Notes: a model not told the origin generated them from the sequence alone. Positions 41,623 through 55,820 are shown, numbered from the stretch's first letter. The stretch: DNA of 64,000 bases from Trichoplax adhaerens (GCF_000150275.1 NW_002060949.1:395861-459860), one strand, 5' to 3'. Numbers and translations are program-made.

Positions 41623-44136
41623 GCTGAAGCGTTTATTGTGTATCTCCTACGTAGATTTTTGAGGCTCATCTACTTTAGTAGTTAATAAATCATCTAAGGA
41701 TCCATGTTTCTACTTTAGTTTTTCGCTAAATCTTGGATAGTTTCTAGTTTGTCCCAGTTACACACAGACTAACTGTAGTTTAGTTGCGTTTTGTAGTCTA
41801 TCTAAGTCCTGCATTACATAGTCAAAGACAAGGCGTTAGCCGAGCTATCTCAAATTTCAAGTTTTAATCTCTGTGAACTTCAATCTAATTGTCCTTAATT
41901 GACTAATACCCACCTCTTTTATTGCTTGTCACTATCTATTCCAATTTATTATTAATTTACTCATGAATACATATGGACTTACTATATCAAAGATCGTTAT
42001 ACGTATACTGTTCTTCCTCTTTTCGTTCTATTACTACCTGCAATTATCTTTTATTGCATTGAAAACAAGACGAATTTAAATTTTGAAGAAATTCTGTTGC
42101 AAACATACACTAGTTTCAATAACTTATTCGTATGTTGTAAATCTTTACTTTAATGCACTTTAATGTTACTGCGGCCTGAAGTCTAAAATATTCATGAAGT
42201 TCTGTATAATATTTGCTATCTGTAAACTACCGTATATTGTAATAAAAAATTTTGCATCGATATTACTATTATCGTTATAATATATCGTGATTTAATCTTA
42301 ATGTTTTATTGACATCGTTATTCATTCTTTGAATTTAGTTTTATAATGATTACAGGTAAATTGTAAAAATGGATACACAAGGCCATACCGATATCGCCGA
42401 AAATACGGCAAATCATGGGAAGCGAATGGTTGTTTACAACTTTAGAGCTCAGCAAGACATCGGTAACAGAATTTGCAATTTTCAAAAATCTCCTTCTCAG
42501 TCATGATCCAACGTGCTATTCTATACCATATCCATATGGAGCAGATGGTTCCCATTTGGTATTAACTAATAATGGGAAAACAGGAATGTGACAGGATACA
42601 GAAAAGAAGCGATTAGATAGCTCGATATAATTCATTTTTATATATTGGTAGTATCAACAGAATTTTCTTGATATGCATAGGCGAAAAATCGAATCTATTC
42701 TTCTAACTGTCAGCTATTTAATCAGAATCAATGGAAATCATCCCTATTTTAAAATGTTTAGTGCATAAGAAAGCATCCATTCATCGTATTATAAATGATG
42801 GTAATAATTATAATCATCTTCTAGCAAGCTATACTTTCAGCCGTTCTCGTACGTATACAGTAGTATACAGAGTGATCTCATAAACTGAAAGTCAGTAAAA
42901 TTCGCTAAAGCAAAACCGTAGCGATGACTGTATAGTATACTATAAATATTTTATAGTATAAAAATAATAATATAGATATACTGTACAACATACACATATC
43001 TAATTGATTGATAACCTTATGGAAAATGCAATAGCTAATTTCTAGAGTTTTCTTCCTTTAGAAGTTTGTGATAATTATAATTACATATAATTATGTGAGA
43101 TGTATGAAAGAGCAAATTTATGGATGAATATGTATCGCATTCTTAATATCAAATAGTACAGTATACGCTACATAGTATAAAGCACGTAAGTAAACTTTTA
43201 AAATGCTAGAATTTTTTAAATGGATATGCAATCATCAGACAATCATTAGCTGATCGTCCAATAGACGTAAGAGTAATTGTTTGAATTGTCAACAATTATA
43301 GAACTTTCTAATATTTAAAGGAATAATGTGCTAATAACATTATGAGTCACAATCCGTCAGCAATGCGATGGGTTATAAGTCTGGTATATATAATCAATGG
43401 TATGCGTTAGTTGGATACTGTGCTTTGATCCGAAAATGCATTCTGGGAGTAGTCGCCATTAAGATTGATATTAAATAGTAACTTATCGGTCAATTCACTG
43501 CAATAAAGAGTAAATATCCTATCACATCAAATTCGCTACAACGAAAGGTAAACCTCCTATCCAATGAGATCCAGCACGAGATCCAAACCTAAAAAATTAT
43601 AACATTGGTGGCCGTTTCCTGATATACTCGTATGACACGAAAATCGATAAAAATGGTGATTTAACAACCAATTATGTTACAGATTAAAGTTCTACTCGAT
43701 ACCCTTACAGGGACCCATTAGTAAAGATATCCATTAGTACCCATGACCCCCGTACTCAAAATTAGTTCGTCATTGGAAGAACCTTTTACTAGTCCCCGAC
43801 CTCGCAATTAATGCATTCCATGTTAAAGCTAATACGTAAAATTTGGCCACTATTAGTTCGTGCGCAACCAATGTCACTACCAACGAATTGTACTCTGCAC
43901 AAAGACTAAAAGTATTTCTATAGAGTGATTACTTTATAATAATCTACAGTATAAACTTTTGTATTGTTAAAAAGCTTCGTTCTAATTATACTTCATGTCA
44001 GTATCTCGTTCTCAGAACTAATATTTGCTATTTATGAATAGCTTATTTTTGAATATATACTGATATGGGAATCTTATACTTCGTTAGTGCTTTGCTTATC
44101 GTACTGCATACGTATGATGTAGTGTAAAGCATGGTT
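41623..44136. other. Intergenic; one short open frame
   Basis: No recognised gene. It contains the 58-codon frame listed separately. Confidence 0.5.
42415..42591 (+). CDS. Short open frame of unknown nature
   Basis: An ATG-led frame of 58 residues (MGSEWLFTTLELSKTSV ... YPYGADGSHL ...). It has a more protein-like composition than the other short frames nearby, and the frame stays open for about 14 codons upstream of the ATG. I recognise no family. It could be a small gene, one exon of a larger gene, or a worn remnant of a mobile element. No matching splice partners were found. Confidence 0.3.
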   Translation: MGSEWLFTTLELSKTSVTEFAIFKNLLLSHDPTCYSIPYPYGADGSHLVLTNNGKTGM

Positions 44137-44150
44137 GGGGGGGGGGGGGG
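44137..44150. repeat. G14 homopolymer
   Basis: Fourteen consecutive G in otherwise AT-rich DNA. Confidence 0.95.
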
Positions 44151-44248
44151 CACATCTTGATCCCGATTTAGCCCTTTAAAATGAGTTTATAAGTAAGTGT
44201 ACGTAAGCTGTTGGTATATATGACAGCAATTTAGATAAAAATGGCTTA

Positions 44249-44545
44249 GGCATAAACTAACTATAGCATATCGCCGAAATTACAATCTACAGCGTATAAT
44301 TCTTTACAAAGTTATAGTGCCTGATACTATTGGAATGACTCAGGCATAAATTAACTGCTGTATCGACTATATATCGCTGAAATAACAATCTATAACGTAG
44401 AATTCTTAACTAAGTATTGGCACCTGAAACTATTAAATTGGATCAGGCATCAACTTCCGCATATACTGTATATCGCTAGAATTGCAATCTACAACGTATA
44501 CAACAAAATTTTGGTACCTTATACTGCTAGATTTTAGTCCGAATA
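44249..44545. repeat. Three diverged tandem repeats of about 100 bp
   Basis: Units begin GGCATAAAC (44249), GGCATAAATT (44343) and GGCATCAAC (44446). Shared blocks follow in the same order: ATATCGC.GAAAT, ACAATCTA..ACGTA, and a TATTGGCACCTGAAACTA-like block. Unit lengths are about 94, 103 and 100 bases, and the units are clearly diverged. No coding signal is seen in them. Confidence 0.8.
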
Positions 44546-47500
44546 GAGTTGTCAAATTCGCAATATACCAAGATACTTAGCAAAGTCTACTGTAATAAAA
44601 CTAAATGGTTTATTTTTAAAGCCATAATACTTTAAAAATTCAAAATCTTTAAAGAAAATTAAAAAAAATAACCTTAATTAAACCGCAAATTAAAAATTTA
44701 ATTGACTTATATCATTTTACAGTTGCTATTATTGCCGTTCATTATACAACGGTACGTGAGTTTATATCACTTACCCACAATTAGAATGTACCAAAGCTCA
44801 TTTAATTTTAAAGTTTATTGCTGGTTTTTCTGAAGTTTTTTTACATGATATCGAAATTTTAAGGCGTACCATTATTGAAGAACCAAAATACAGATCTAAT
44901 TACACATCGCCTTATATAGTCATAACTGATTAAAAGCTTTTGAAACACGTTCATGTAAAAAGCTTATTTGAAGGATACTTGAATCAACCCATACTAAATT
45001 TCTGATAACTGATAACTTTTCAGAGCTCACTTAACACTATATCAGATGTATCTGAACACGGTTAAAAGTATTTTAAGGAATTCAATAGAACAGCTAAGTA
45101 ACGCGGTCAGAAGTGTTTCTACTTGCTACAGTGCTGTGCGGCAATAGAGCCCGCAATGCCATGTATTTCAGTTTCGGGTACGGTAAATTTTAGAAGTACC
45201 GCACAGTACAGTACTTGGGAATGTTCTGTGAATGGCTATATACAATATGAATTTCTTAATATTTAGCCAATGTTAAAAGTTTTTTACGCTAGGTATCAGA
45301 ATAAATTGGCAATAATACTGGCTAGCAGCAAATCAGTTACTATAACACAGAAAAGAACAGACACTTATAGTTTTAGAAATCATTTTTCTAGTTTGATATT
45401 GTGATACAGACCGTTTTCAACAAGAAAGTATTATCTGAATTTCAAATGTAATACGCTAGATTTGTTCGTAAAATAATTAACCATCACTATAATGATGAAT
45501 TGAAAATTTTGGTACGTTTATATAGGTAGTCTCATGTCAGATGGTTGTTAACTGCCAGTGCTGAATGAAGAATTAATAGGGAATCTACGACAATGAATTC
45601 AAGAACTGTGTATATGTAATACTGTTTTAAGATGTTAAAACTCGTAATGCTAATTCATGAATATGTATTGCGTCCAGAAAGCTTGTTTATGTGCTATGTT
45701 GCACAGCTTATAAATATTTTATCCGCTTAATAATTTCATGACATACTGTTTACACGTATACTAGACTGTACATTCAATGATTCGAAGTTAACTTTGGAAG
45801 AGATTAAGATCAGTAATCTGTTATAAGTATAATTATTGTAGATAAATACTCGTACATTAAAAGTATCTTGCGTTTACTTATAATTATTTGTACATTTATT
45901 TTACTACTGAACCAGCACACCGTGCCGTACAAGTATGATTTATAGTAATGCTACAGTATAAGAATTAATGTAAATATACGTATACTTATATCACTCAGTC
46001 TGGTACAAAGATTTCCAGCTCATAATACTTTACATGTATTTAATAATTAAAAATACTTACAAGTTCTCTACTAAGCCGTAGTGTCATACGTCTAAATGCT
46101 ATATACTATATCTTTGATTAGTTAACAACTGTAGCATCTCGTTCCGCTTGATCATAATTATATACGGTAGCGTGCCCCGTAAAAATTTCACGGCTTCTTT
46201 CGAATAATGGTATCCTGTGTGCACGTACAATTAAAGTAGCTCCGAAAAGTATTAAAAAATTTAAAATATCTGTATTATCATGATATTATTACACCGTAAA
46301 ATAGGGTTCATAACATCAAACTATCACTTCATAAGGAACTTGAAAACATTAATTTTTATGCATCACTGATATGTAACTGATCACAATTATGCGATATTTC
46401 AGTCAAGCATCATAGTATCATACACGTAATAACCTCTTTCTCCCCCCCCCCCTAAAAAAATAGAGTGTACTATCGTCAATGGAATTCCAACTTGTCCACC
46501 CTGTTCTGTAACAAACTTTTCAATGTATTTGTTATAGACTCTTACATACACAAGCTACTAAAACTCAAGAGTTTTAACTATGCAGAGATTTCCAATATTC
46601 TATATTGTAATCCAAGAGAAAAGCAATTTTGCAAGCATATTGAACTAGTCGTAATTATGTAGTTACAGATTAATAACTAAATTATTTACCCTATTGATCC
46701 ATTTTCTTAAACAATAAACAATAACTGACATTCCTAATAAATTTACGATAAATATCAGAAATATTAGCGTACTGTACAAATGCTAGCGGTGTCAATAAGG
46801 AAAATTCGAATATATGTTGTAATTTAGACCTGACAGTTGTATTACATAATTATCGATCAGAGGATTACCAAAAATAGCTTTATAGCACTTGTACGGAGAC
46901 GCACCAACAACAGATCAGCACTAAAAGCGGGTAAGTCATAGAGTTATTAATGCAGGCAAGGACTACTGAAAGAGACAGGCAAACGGTACGAGTGGACAAC
47001 ACATTACTATTTATAATAATTAATAGCTAAATATTTGCATTATTGCCTACAGTATGCGATGTCGTTGCTCCGTGGGGAGTCTCACTGGTACTTACAGTAT
47101 TTTAGGCTCAGTGGCCTGGTCCGAGGTCGACATTCACTACAGTATAACCTGCAGTTGTTGACTACACTACAGTATATAATGCAGTATTTAAACCATAACT
47201 CTCGATAATATAATCTGACATTAACCGGAAAAACAATAATAATATACGTATACGAGTACGTATATAGTAACCAATAAAACCCGGCGTACCTTCATTAATT
47301 ACGTGCAATCAGCGATTGTTAGGCACAACCGTCTTAATACTGTATGCGTATGCTTATCATTTATCTCTAACTTTAATCAATAGATTCGCTGTTGATAAAT
47401 TGTAAAAAAAAGAACATGAAATTCTGCATTGCACTGCCATGGACCAGTCGATTACAACAAATAAATTTTTGATACCTACGGATCGACCCGTGATGAGTAC

Positions 47501-47643
47501 AAATTACGAGAGACTACTCTAGAGAAAATTTGTACTCAAGTTCGAGTCCCAGTTTTTGCTAAATAAATACAATAAATGGTTCGAATTGAAACTAGAACTC
47601 TAACAGGTAGTTACAACTTACTGTAATCACAATCCGTTAGTTA
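44546..47643. other. Intergenic stretch upstream of OGFOD1
   Basis: No supported gene. Contains an 11-base C run at 46442-46452 and an imperfectly isolated hairpin (GAGTACAAATT at 47495-47505 with its complement at 47527-47537). Confidence 0.5.
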
Positions 47644-47851
47644 TACTGTACTGTACAGTACTGTACTGTACTGTATGCATACCTACAGTACAGTATACTG
47701 TACAGTGTACAGTACAATGTGTTGCTGAAATACTGTACTGTACTGTACAGTACTAATTGTACAGTATTTTCCTGCCGTACGAACTACAGTACTGTACCAC
47801 TCTAAGATACAGAATTAGAGACAAGACCATGGACTAACGTACTGTACGGTA
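47644..47851. repeat. TACTGTACAGTA palindromic repeat cluster 4, OGFOD1 promoter
   Basis: Dense TACTGTAC/GTACAGTA units ending about 60 bases before the OGFOD1 ATG, so the cluster lies in the promoter or 5' UTR. Confidence 0.9.
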
Positions 47852-47910
47852 TAATAGTAAAAGGCGATTGTTAATTGTTGTTACTCTTTTCAGTGCAAAT
47901 CAGAGCTGAA

Positions 47911-50900
47911 ATGTCTAAAAGAAAGATCACTGGCGATGAATACAATTCTTCATTATGCGCCACTGAAATAAAGAAATCTAGTAATGATGCAGCTGCAACA
48001 CGGATGTCTATAAATAGTAGATACTACGAAAACAACTTTCGTAAGACACTATCGCATTCGTACAGGTATTTATAGTACTGTAAATTAAATTAAGTATAAA
48101 GTTGTAAATTGCAGTACGGTACTGTACGTATAAATCTGCTCGTAATTGCAAATTTGAAATTACTTTGATGAGCTAAAACATCCTTCTTCATGTTGGCGTT
48201 AATAACATAGGTCGAGCGCACTAATTTGAAACTTATGCAAATGTACAGCGTTTGTCCAACATCAAAATACAGAACCCATCGGACGTACTGTATTTCATCA
48301 ATCTATAAAAAATTTACTGTCATTTTACTGCCGATCATTCATGCGCATTTACTGTCTGTACGTGGCTAGTTTTCAGTATGGTTTTCACGTTGTTTGCATG
48401 GATTCAGTGTATTTGCCGATCCATTATATAACGTGAATTGAAAAAAAATCAGAAAACATACGATCTGCGTATAATTGCGATTTTGATTTTTTGGATTAAT
48501 GCATTTAGTCCAATAAACGGAATTGATCCGCTTTTTAATTTTGCCTTCCGTTACTACTGATCCATGTAATACAAATTAGAATTGAAGACGATTCATTTAT
48601 CAGATAACACTTGTGCGTTGACGGCACATTCGTACGTACGGTATAGACTTGTATTGCACATTTCTTAAAGGTTAAATGGCACTTTCGTTTACTTACGTCA
48701 TCTTAATGTTTCAATCATTATACAATAATAATTTACCTAAAATGTTTGGATACTTAATTTAGGTTTTGTACAACTGCATTATGCTTTGTAATACTGTATA
48801 AGTATAAGGATTGCTACCTTAAATAAGTAAACCGCAGCGATTACTAATAAATTCACGACATACTTGCCTGAATTCTCTTTTTTATGTGCATATGTTTTAC
48901 CATATTATGTAAGAAATCGGCAATCTTTCGTGGACGGTAAGAACTTACGCATTCCTTATTCAAGTAGTAACTTCTTAATGGTAAAAATGGAGATTATAAC
49001 CTTAAGGGAACTACAGTAGTAATTGAACGATACTCATAGTATTTAGAACTAGTTACGAAGTTTATTTTATTTTATATAGGTTTTATATTGTACTGTACTT
49101 TTTCTACATGTGGACTGCATTATCTAACACTTATCTCGTATTTTATAGATATTACAGGAGCCACCTTATATAATCAACCATTCCAGTGCTGTTGTCTACC
49201 TAATTTCTTATCAGACACTAAAGCTGTTCACTCATTAAGGAATCAACTACGAAAAGTGAAATTCTTTAAAAAGTCCAACGATCTTTACTCCTTAAATCAG
49301 GTAGCCGGCCTCAGACTGCAGTTAAATGTGATTTATTCAGCACTCGTATCTTTTCGTGAGCACTATGCATTCCGATATGCTGTGATGCGATAGTACGTAC
49401 TGTAATGATATAGGTCAAAAACGCGTATTTACAGTTAATATCTAAAGATGATAATCTTTGGCTTTTAGTCGGCCGATTTAAAAGGGTCACCTTTGCCAGC
49501 AATTCAGTCCTTCAGGTAAATCCAATGCTAAATTTTATTACAGAAATTGAGATCTATTTCAACTTTAACTCCAATACACATCCCGAGAACGTCGCCATTT
49601 TACACAGCTTCTCTTAGGATGTAAATTGTAACAATTATAATGTAATGCTAGGGAGTTATTGCTTGATGATGTTTTGCCATGGTTGAGAGACTTGACAGAA
49701 ATTCCTCTCGACGATACGCTTGACATAACTTGCTCAAAGTATGAATATGGAGGTGATTTGCAATCTCGGACTCTAGCGTAAAACTAGTCGCCCTGCATTT
49801 ACATGCATTGCATACTGTTTGAGTATACTGTTGGTGATGTTTGAGAGAAATATTATTTACGTCACGGTCATAACTTATATCTTACAGATGTGCTGTTATG
49901 TCATGACGATGAGTTGGAAAGAAGACGAATTGCTTTTATTTACTATCTAGTCCCTGAATGGTCTAGCGAAGACGGAGGTTACATACTGTCTTTAGCTTAC
50001 GATTTACTGATTTTCGCGTTCCGTGGCTAATCTAATAAGTTCGACTTTTAAATTTTTCGCCTTAGGAACGTTAGATTTGTTTTCGATAGACGGTAAGTAG
50101 TATTACTTACAGATTCGAAAGCAAAAAGTCTGCTTTGTGATGAATTATATAGTTATGTATTGTATTATAATTTAAACGTGATGCCATCTAATCACAAGAA
50201 AAGGAATCCTTTTAATTTCACTTCTTGCCTTTAAATGCTAGACAATGGAGATCCCGATACCGTTGTTAAATCACTGGTTCCGCAGTGGAATAACTTTGTT
50301 TTTTTTGAAGTCAATACTATATCTTTTCACCAGGTTACTTACCCAAAAGAAACTTCTAGAAATTAGATCATAAAATAACTAATCCTGAAGTTAATCTGTA
50401 ATTTTAATCAGCCTATCTCATACAAAGGCTATATTTCAAATTTACTTCACATTTCACCGATTCATTACTTCATGGACGTCGCAGGTATCTGAAGTTATTA
50501 GTAAGAGCAAAAAAAGATTGTCTATCAACGGATGGTTTCATGGTCCTAATATTGACAGACCTAAGTTACATAAAATTCCCATTCCCCTTATCTCAGAGAC
50601 TGAAACACTGGTACAGTACCAACAGTAAATAATTATAACTTAATTATCGACTTACTTTAGATTGATATTACAAGCGTGATTACATGAATCTTATTTCGCA
50701 CCGGATATTGCATAAGTACGCTGGCGTTTTTTTTATTTATGTGAATCGGTTGGTAGACTTCCTTATCGGATTGGATTAACCCTGTCTATCTTAATATTGA
50801 GACTCAATTACAAATTCGGAAGCAATTTGAAGAGAATTCAGAAATTCAATTAATAGATTTTTTGCTGGTAAAATTCATTCGTATTAATTAATTTCGTTAG

Positions 50901-52329
50901 TACCTCCATTAAATAGCAAAACAGCAACCACTGTTGCACTAAAACTGCATTGCAAGATCATATATATGCAAAATTAAAAGCAAATGACTCTCATACCCAC
51001 ATTTACAGAACGACAAATTTAATGCGGTGTGTTTTGAATTACGGAATCATGCCAATTCAGCTTGGTCTCGTATAGGACCCGCAAATAAATGGTGAAGTAA
51101 TTGTTAATAGATTATTTGATACAGTGAATCCAATCCTTTTATCGATACCATACTATAATTTTTTCTTGCTTTACTTTTCCAATTTACGGATTTTAGTAGT
51201 ACAGATATCTCGAAAATTTCATCGTTGCCAGTGAGTGCTAGGGATTGCTTTGATTTATTCAATTCTATAAAGTTCTACACGTTTATTGCAACCTTAACGG
51301 GGCTAAATATAGGAGGTTGCAAACCTCTGTTTTCCACGGAAACTGATGAAAGCGATAGTGATACGTTACAAACAGATACATCAAGCAACTACAGCGAGGA
51401 CCCTGATGTATGTAATATGTAAACTTCATAACGAACTGTAATTTACCTGAAATATATATACCGTATTGTATACAGTAGATATTGTGCAACCTACTTCTAA
51501 TTGCCATTTTTTGGATATTAAAAAAATGATCCTGTAACTATTATCTCATTCGGTGGCACTGTCTTCTTTTTATGCTGTACTCACTACGCCAGTAATTAAA
51601 CGACTTAGATTTCACACTTAATTCGAAACGATAGGTTCTTAATAATTACAATGTTGAGATCGATAAAGGTAGCGGCCAGCTCATGTTTCAAGAAGCCCCA
51701 TGTACATCGAACGATCTGCTATCATTGCCACTGGACTGTAAACAAATGGCAGATACCATCGATCCTGATAACAGCGACTCTATTCATACTAGACAATGCT
51801 GTTGTGGTAATTTCCGGCGCTGGAAGCACAAATATTACACGCTCATAAGGGACTCAGACCCAGAAATGACAGAGTTTGGTTTAGATACTGTCATTTTCTT
51901 CTGTTCAGCATGTAAGGAACCGTATTGAAAGCGGTAACAATAGTTAGCGAATTCAATTAATTGTTAGAATGTAATTTAGATTGCAGTCCGTTTTTGTAAT
52001 TTATGTTATCTGTACATAGCATGGAAACCTGAATGTGGAGGAAGTACAGCATATATTGCCAAGGGCGAAGATGATGAGGTTTGTATTCAAAACTAATGCT
52101 ATCTTAGTCAGCACTAGTAATAATTCTGCTTTATGCTAGCTAACTTTTGTACTGATTTTAATTCTTTCAGCTACTCACCATTCAACCTACCGATAACACA
52201 CTATCAATAGTATATCGAGATACAGAAACGATAAAATTTGTTAAATACATTAATCATCGTTTACTAGCACTCAATCCTGATAGTAAATGTCCACACTTTT
52301 ATGACTTGGCAATGACTTATTACGAATGA
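47911..52329 (+). CDS. OGFOD1: OGFOD1/Tpa1-type prolyl 3-hydroxylase
   Basis: Exons: 47911-48040, 49149-49300 (or from 49158), 49435-49467, 49544-49590, 49652-49752, 49888-49977, 50066-50092, 50242-50333, 50485-50610, 50757-50867, 51009-51091, 51197-51407, 51680-51911, 52020-52078 and 52171-52329; about 550 residues (human 542). The enzyme uses 2-oxoglutarate, O2 and Fe(II) to hydroxylate a proline of ribosomal protein S23 (uS12). The N-terminal double-stranded beta-helix holds the iron ligands HDD (His160, Asp162 in this model) and FHQ (His223), and the 2-oxoglutarate Arg in [13 protein letters not shown]. The C-terminal degenerate dioxygenase-like domain has [16 protein letters not shown] and [17 protein letters not shown]. 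The catalytic set is complete. Exon 3 could instead run to 49515, but that leaves a 28-base intron and adds 16 residues not in the family. Donors of exons 3 and 4 (GTCGGC, GTCGCC) are weak. Confidence 0.94.
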
Positions 52330-55300
52330 TCTATTTAGCTTATGTATTAAAGTTCCATAATGCAGATATTTTGTTTTGCAACAGTTTAAATTGCAACCAT
52401 AGAATACCCATCTGTGAAAATTTAATTAAATATTCGCCAATAAACCTAAACGGTTCTGATGTATTTTTACGAATAAAACAAAACTGTCATGCTGATGATG
52501 ATATTCAAGTTATTACTTATAATTGAAAGTAAACACATAGAAATATTATTCCCAGCATTGGTCACTTGCGCGTTTTATTTGTTTAGTTAGCAAGTAATAC
52601 TTTCGATTATATAAATTAATATATGAATACGAGCTTTGAGGTATTTAAACTCATAGAATAACTTATTCGTAGTGAACCCACAATAATACTTTACTCTTGG
52701 GCTATGATGTACTACGAGCTGTGAAGTCGTTAATTTAAGGAACCACTTATTTGTAGCGAGCTGTAGTGACACTTGATTCTTAAAAGGCTAAAATGCCTTT
52801 ACAAGCTATACTCTCAACCGATATTCCAGCACTGAAGGAAAAATACTCTGGTCTACGAATTTGCTATCTCCAATTCCCTGCGAAGTTACAAAGATACACG
52901 TGATGACTATTGATCTCACCTCGAAATAATTCCCGGATCTTGAATTTTAGCTGACTCGTTAAATAAAATGACTAATTTACGCACTCAAATGCTTCGATCC
53001 CCTCTAATTATAATATTATTAATTCTGACCATGACGCCGCCCTTGTGTTACTCTTCGAATGCTATTTATTAACAGTAAATGTCTATTTATATTATGTTAT
53101 GTATGATACGGTATGACATACAGTATATGAATCTTAAATTTAATATCGAAGAAATAAATTGTTAGAAACTGCAAAATATCTTCCAGTTGAGAAGTTTAAG
53201 TCAATATCAAAATTGCACTGTATAGATTCTAAGTCACAACACAGCACACATACTATGACAATACTTAATTAAACTACACTGAGATATTACCACACTGACC
53301 AACAAATGACACTGAATCGTGACTTCAGAACACAACAGCAAGCATATATACAGTAAAGGTTCTATTTGCTGCTACTAACAATTGAAACTAGCCATCTAGA
53401 ATTAGGTCTTGATCACGTTTGCGACATTTGCATTTTCACTTAAGATACACTGATTGCATACTTTCTTAAGCTTTTATCATATAAAAATGAAATTTTATTC
53501 CGTATTTATCTAGTTTACTTATGTTTATAAACTACTTCATTATAGTATTTGGTAATGTTAGAGGATACAGTTTCATTTGACGAGCGATTAGGTGTAAGGG
53601 AAATAACCTTCTTGTTTACTATACCTCTGGTGTGATTATAAGACATTTAGTACAATAGTAAAGCTCGCCAGGCATTCAAATATCCAGGATGGTAAATCTA
53701 GCTTCTAGTTCACTGTTATTTCCCGTTACAATTCTAGGTTGTAGATAGGCTCATTAGTAATGTACACACTTGTACTAAAGAAATTCATTTATTATAACTT
53801 TTACTACAATCTGTTACGATTACTATACTGAATTAATATGAACATACTGTATTCAATCTTCTATCATATAAGAAGTACTATCACATAACAGTACCTTAAT
53901 ATTCGTGTACACTGTTTAAAGTTATACTATATAGCTTAAGATGTAGAATATCCAAATCATTCTGGAATGAGCATTATAGTATTTATCAGAATAGTACGAT
54001 TATTAAACTAAAACTAATAGCTAATCCTAGGTCCCTAGCTATAACGTCATAGTCAATGTACAGTACTGCATTATGCATCTTCACTGAACGTAAAACATTA
54101 AGAGTTCACTGGAGAGATTTCAGTGCATATTCACTACCTGAAAGAGGTGAAAAAAGACATGTGCTACCCGGTCCGATACAGCTCTCAGTCTGAGCACAAC
54201 AGTAATTTTACTGTACTGCATAATCATACGCCACTTGCGTTGCTAGCTTCGAAACCCACTTTTACTGGTTGATCTTTCCTAATGTTTTGAAGCTAACCCA
54301 ACGTCATCCTCAATATGTATCAGTACATTAAAACATACACTATTGAGAGACTAGATGATTTCTAGGCTAGAGATAATGCATGAATTTAAAGGCCTGATCA
54401 TAGCAATACCGCTACCACGTAAAACATTCCGATACAATGTAAATCTGATATAACTATTTCTAATATGTGAAACAACACTAACATCCTAAATGTTGTAATT
54501 TCTTAAACCAATTTTAATGATATCATAATAATTATATTATAAGTTAAAGTTTCGCATTCTGCAATAGAAGATTTAAAACTGGTATTGACAGTTTACTCTT
54601 TCAATCGGTACGGTATGAACCGTTGACAGACACATAACTTTATTTTGATTTATTATTACAACATCCGTGGTAGATTCTACAGTTAACATTCTGAATCAAA
54701 TTTTATTCAGTATATTGGCAACTTGGTTCACTTTAAACGATTACGGAGCTGTTAGTCTTTGTGACAACTTTTAAAAGTCAAATCAGAATGTTAGGGAGTA
54801 ATAGTATATTACTGAAAATTATTATTACTAGAAGATGTTTTAGCTATTAATATTACCATTTAAATAATTAAAGTTAAGATAAAAATTTGACAAGTCGCAT
54901 TATAAGAGCCGAAATGAAATAAAATGTACAGTATTCGGCTTTCCATTCATCATATTCTAGCATTACCACAACCTCACTAATGCGAAGGATACTTGAAACG
55001 CAGTTGTACAATGATTCGAATTAATGCCTATTTCAGTACGAAAAATGCAGTAAACTCCGCTCAAACAAAATAAAAATGAATTGATTTCTTTGATCGCCAA
55101 TTACGAATTTCCATGTTCGCACGAGAAAATACATGAAATAACTTTCGCTCAGATACAGCTCATATCCAGTCGTACAAACATTGTATTTAGCTCATGCTTG
55201 ACAAGTGCGCTTTCACTACCACGTTCTGTTAGCCAGGACAGTATCTTTAAGACATCTTAGGCAACGAGCCGACTTGCTCTTTAATGAAACAGCTAGTATA

Positions 55301-55637
55301 ATAGAATTCTTATTGCTCGACCTGAATATTTCTTCAATCAGCTGTCTAGCTAAGACCACATACGTAGGCTAAAGCAGGTATAAAAATACAGTAGATTGGT
55401 ACCAGCTGAGAAGGCTAATATCGTATGCGAAATCTTATCAAACAGTGCTTAACTATTTTCTGATTATATATAACATATATATAAATTATACAGTAGGCTG
55501 ATAATGCTACGCTTATTCATTCCTCCGTATCCTATCAATCTCACCTCTTCTATCCCAAATAAAACTTTACAAGTATACACATTAAGTGTATTATTATTAC
55601 TATTATTATTATTATCTACGCAACTAGCACCAATACC
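52330..55637. other. Gene-poor gap
   Basis: No exon chain seen on either strand. A 36-codon frame starts at 52793 but has no partner exons. The start carries the OGFOD1 3' UTR. A mixed ATT/ACT microsatellite sits at 55590-55615. Confidence 0.5.
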
Positions 55638-55820
55638 ATGAGAATGTCCAACAGCTTCCGCTTTTATCTAGAGGTAAATAAAAAATTTTCACAGTCCTTC
55701 TTTAAAATTACATTAACAAATTGTGAAATTACCGCTGGCTGTGAAGCAATGCCTTTAAAAAAATTGCCTCCACTTTTAGAAAGATTAGATAATTACAATC
55801 GTGCAGTATCTCAACTATAA
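55638..55820 (+). CDS. Small protein of unknown function, 60 residues
   Basis: ATG at 55638, stop at 55820. The translation has a normal amino-acid mix and an amphipathic end (MPLKKLPPLLERLDNYN), which suggests real coding, as a micro-protein gene or a last exon. An AG at about 55671-55672 before AGGTAAAT and the CAG at 55696-55698 are possible acceptors if upstream exons exist. It ends only 46 bases from the PSMG3 stop on the other strand. I cannot assign a family. Confidence 0.4.
   Translation: MRMSNSFRFYLEVNKKFSQSFFKITLTNCEITAGCEAMPLKKLPPLLERLDNYNRAVSQL

Noticed and set aside
44137-46452. G14 and C11 runs flanking 2.3 kb as possible ends of a mobile element
   Set aside because: Sequences beside the two runs are not inverted copies of each other and no transposase frame lies between.
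47495-47560. GTTCGAGTCCC next to an 11-base hairpin, possible tRNA
   Set aside because: The stems do not form a cloverleaf; the hairpin has a 21-base loop and no B/A box spacing.
49435-49515. Longer version of OGFOD1 exon 3
   Set aside because: It would leave a 28-base intron and insert 16 residues absent from the family.
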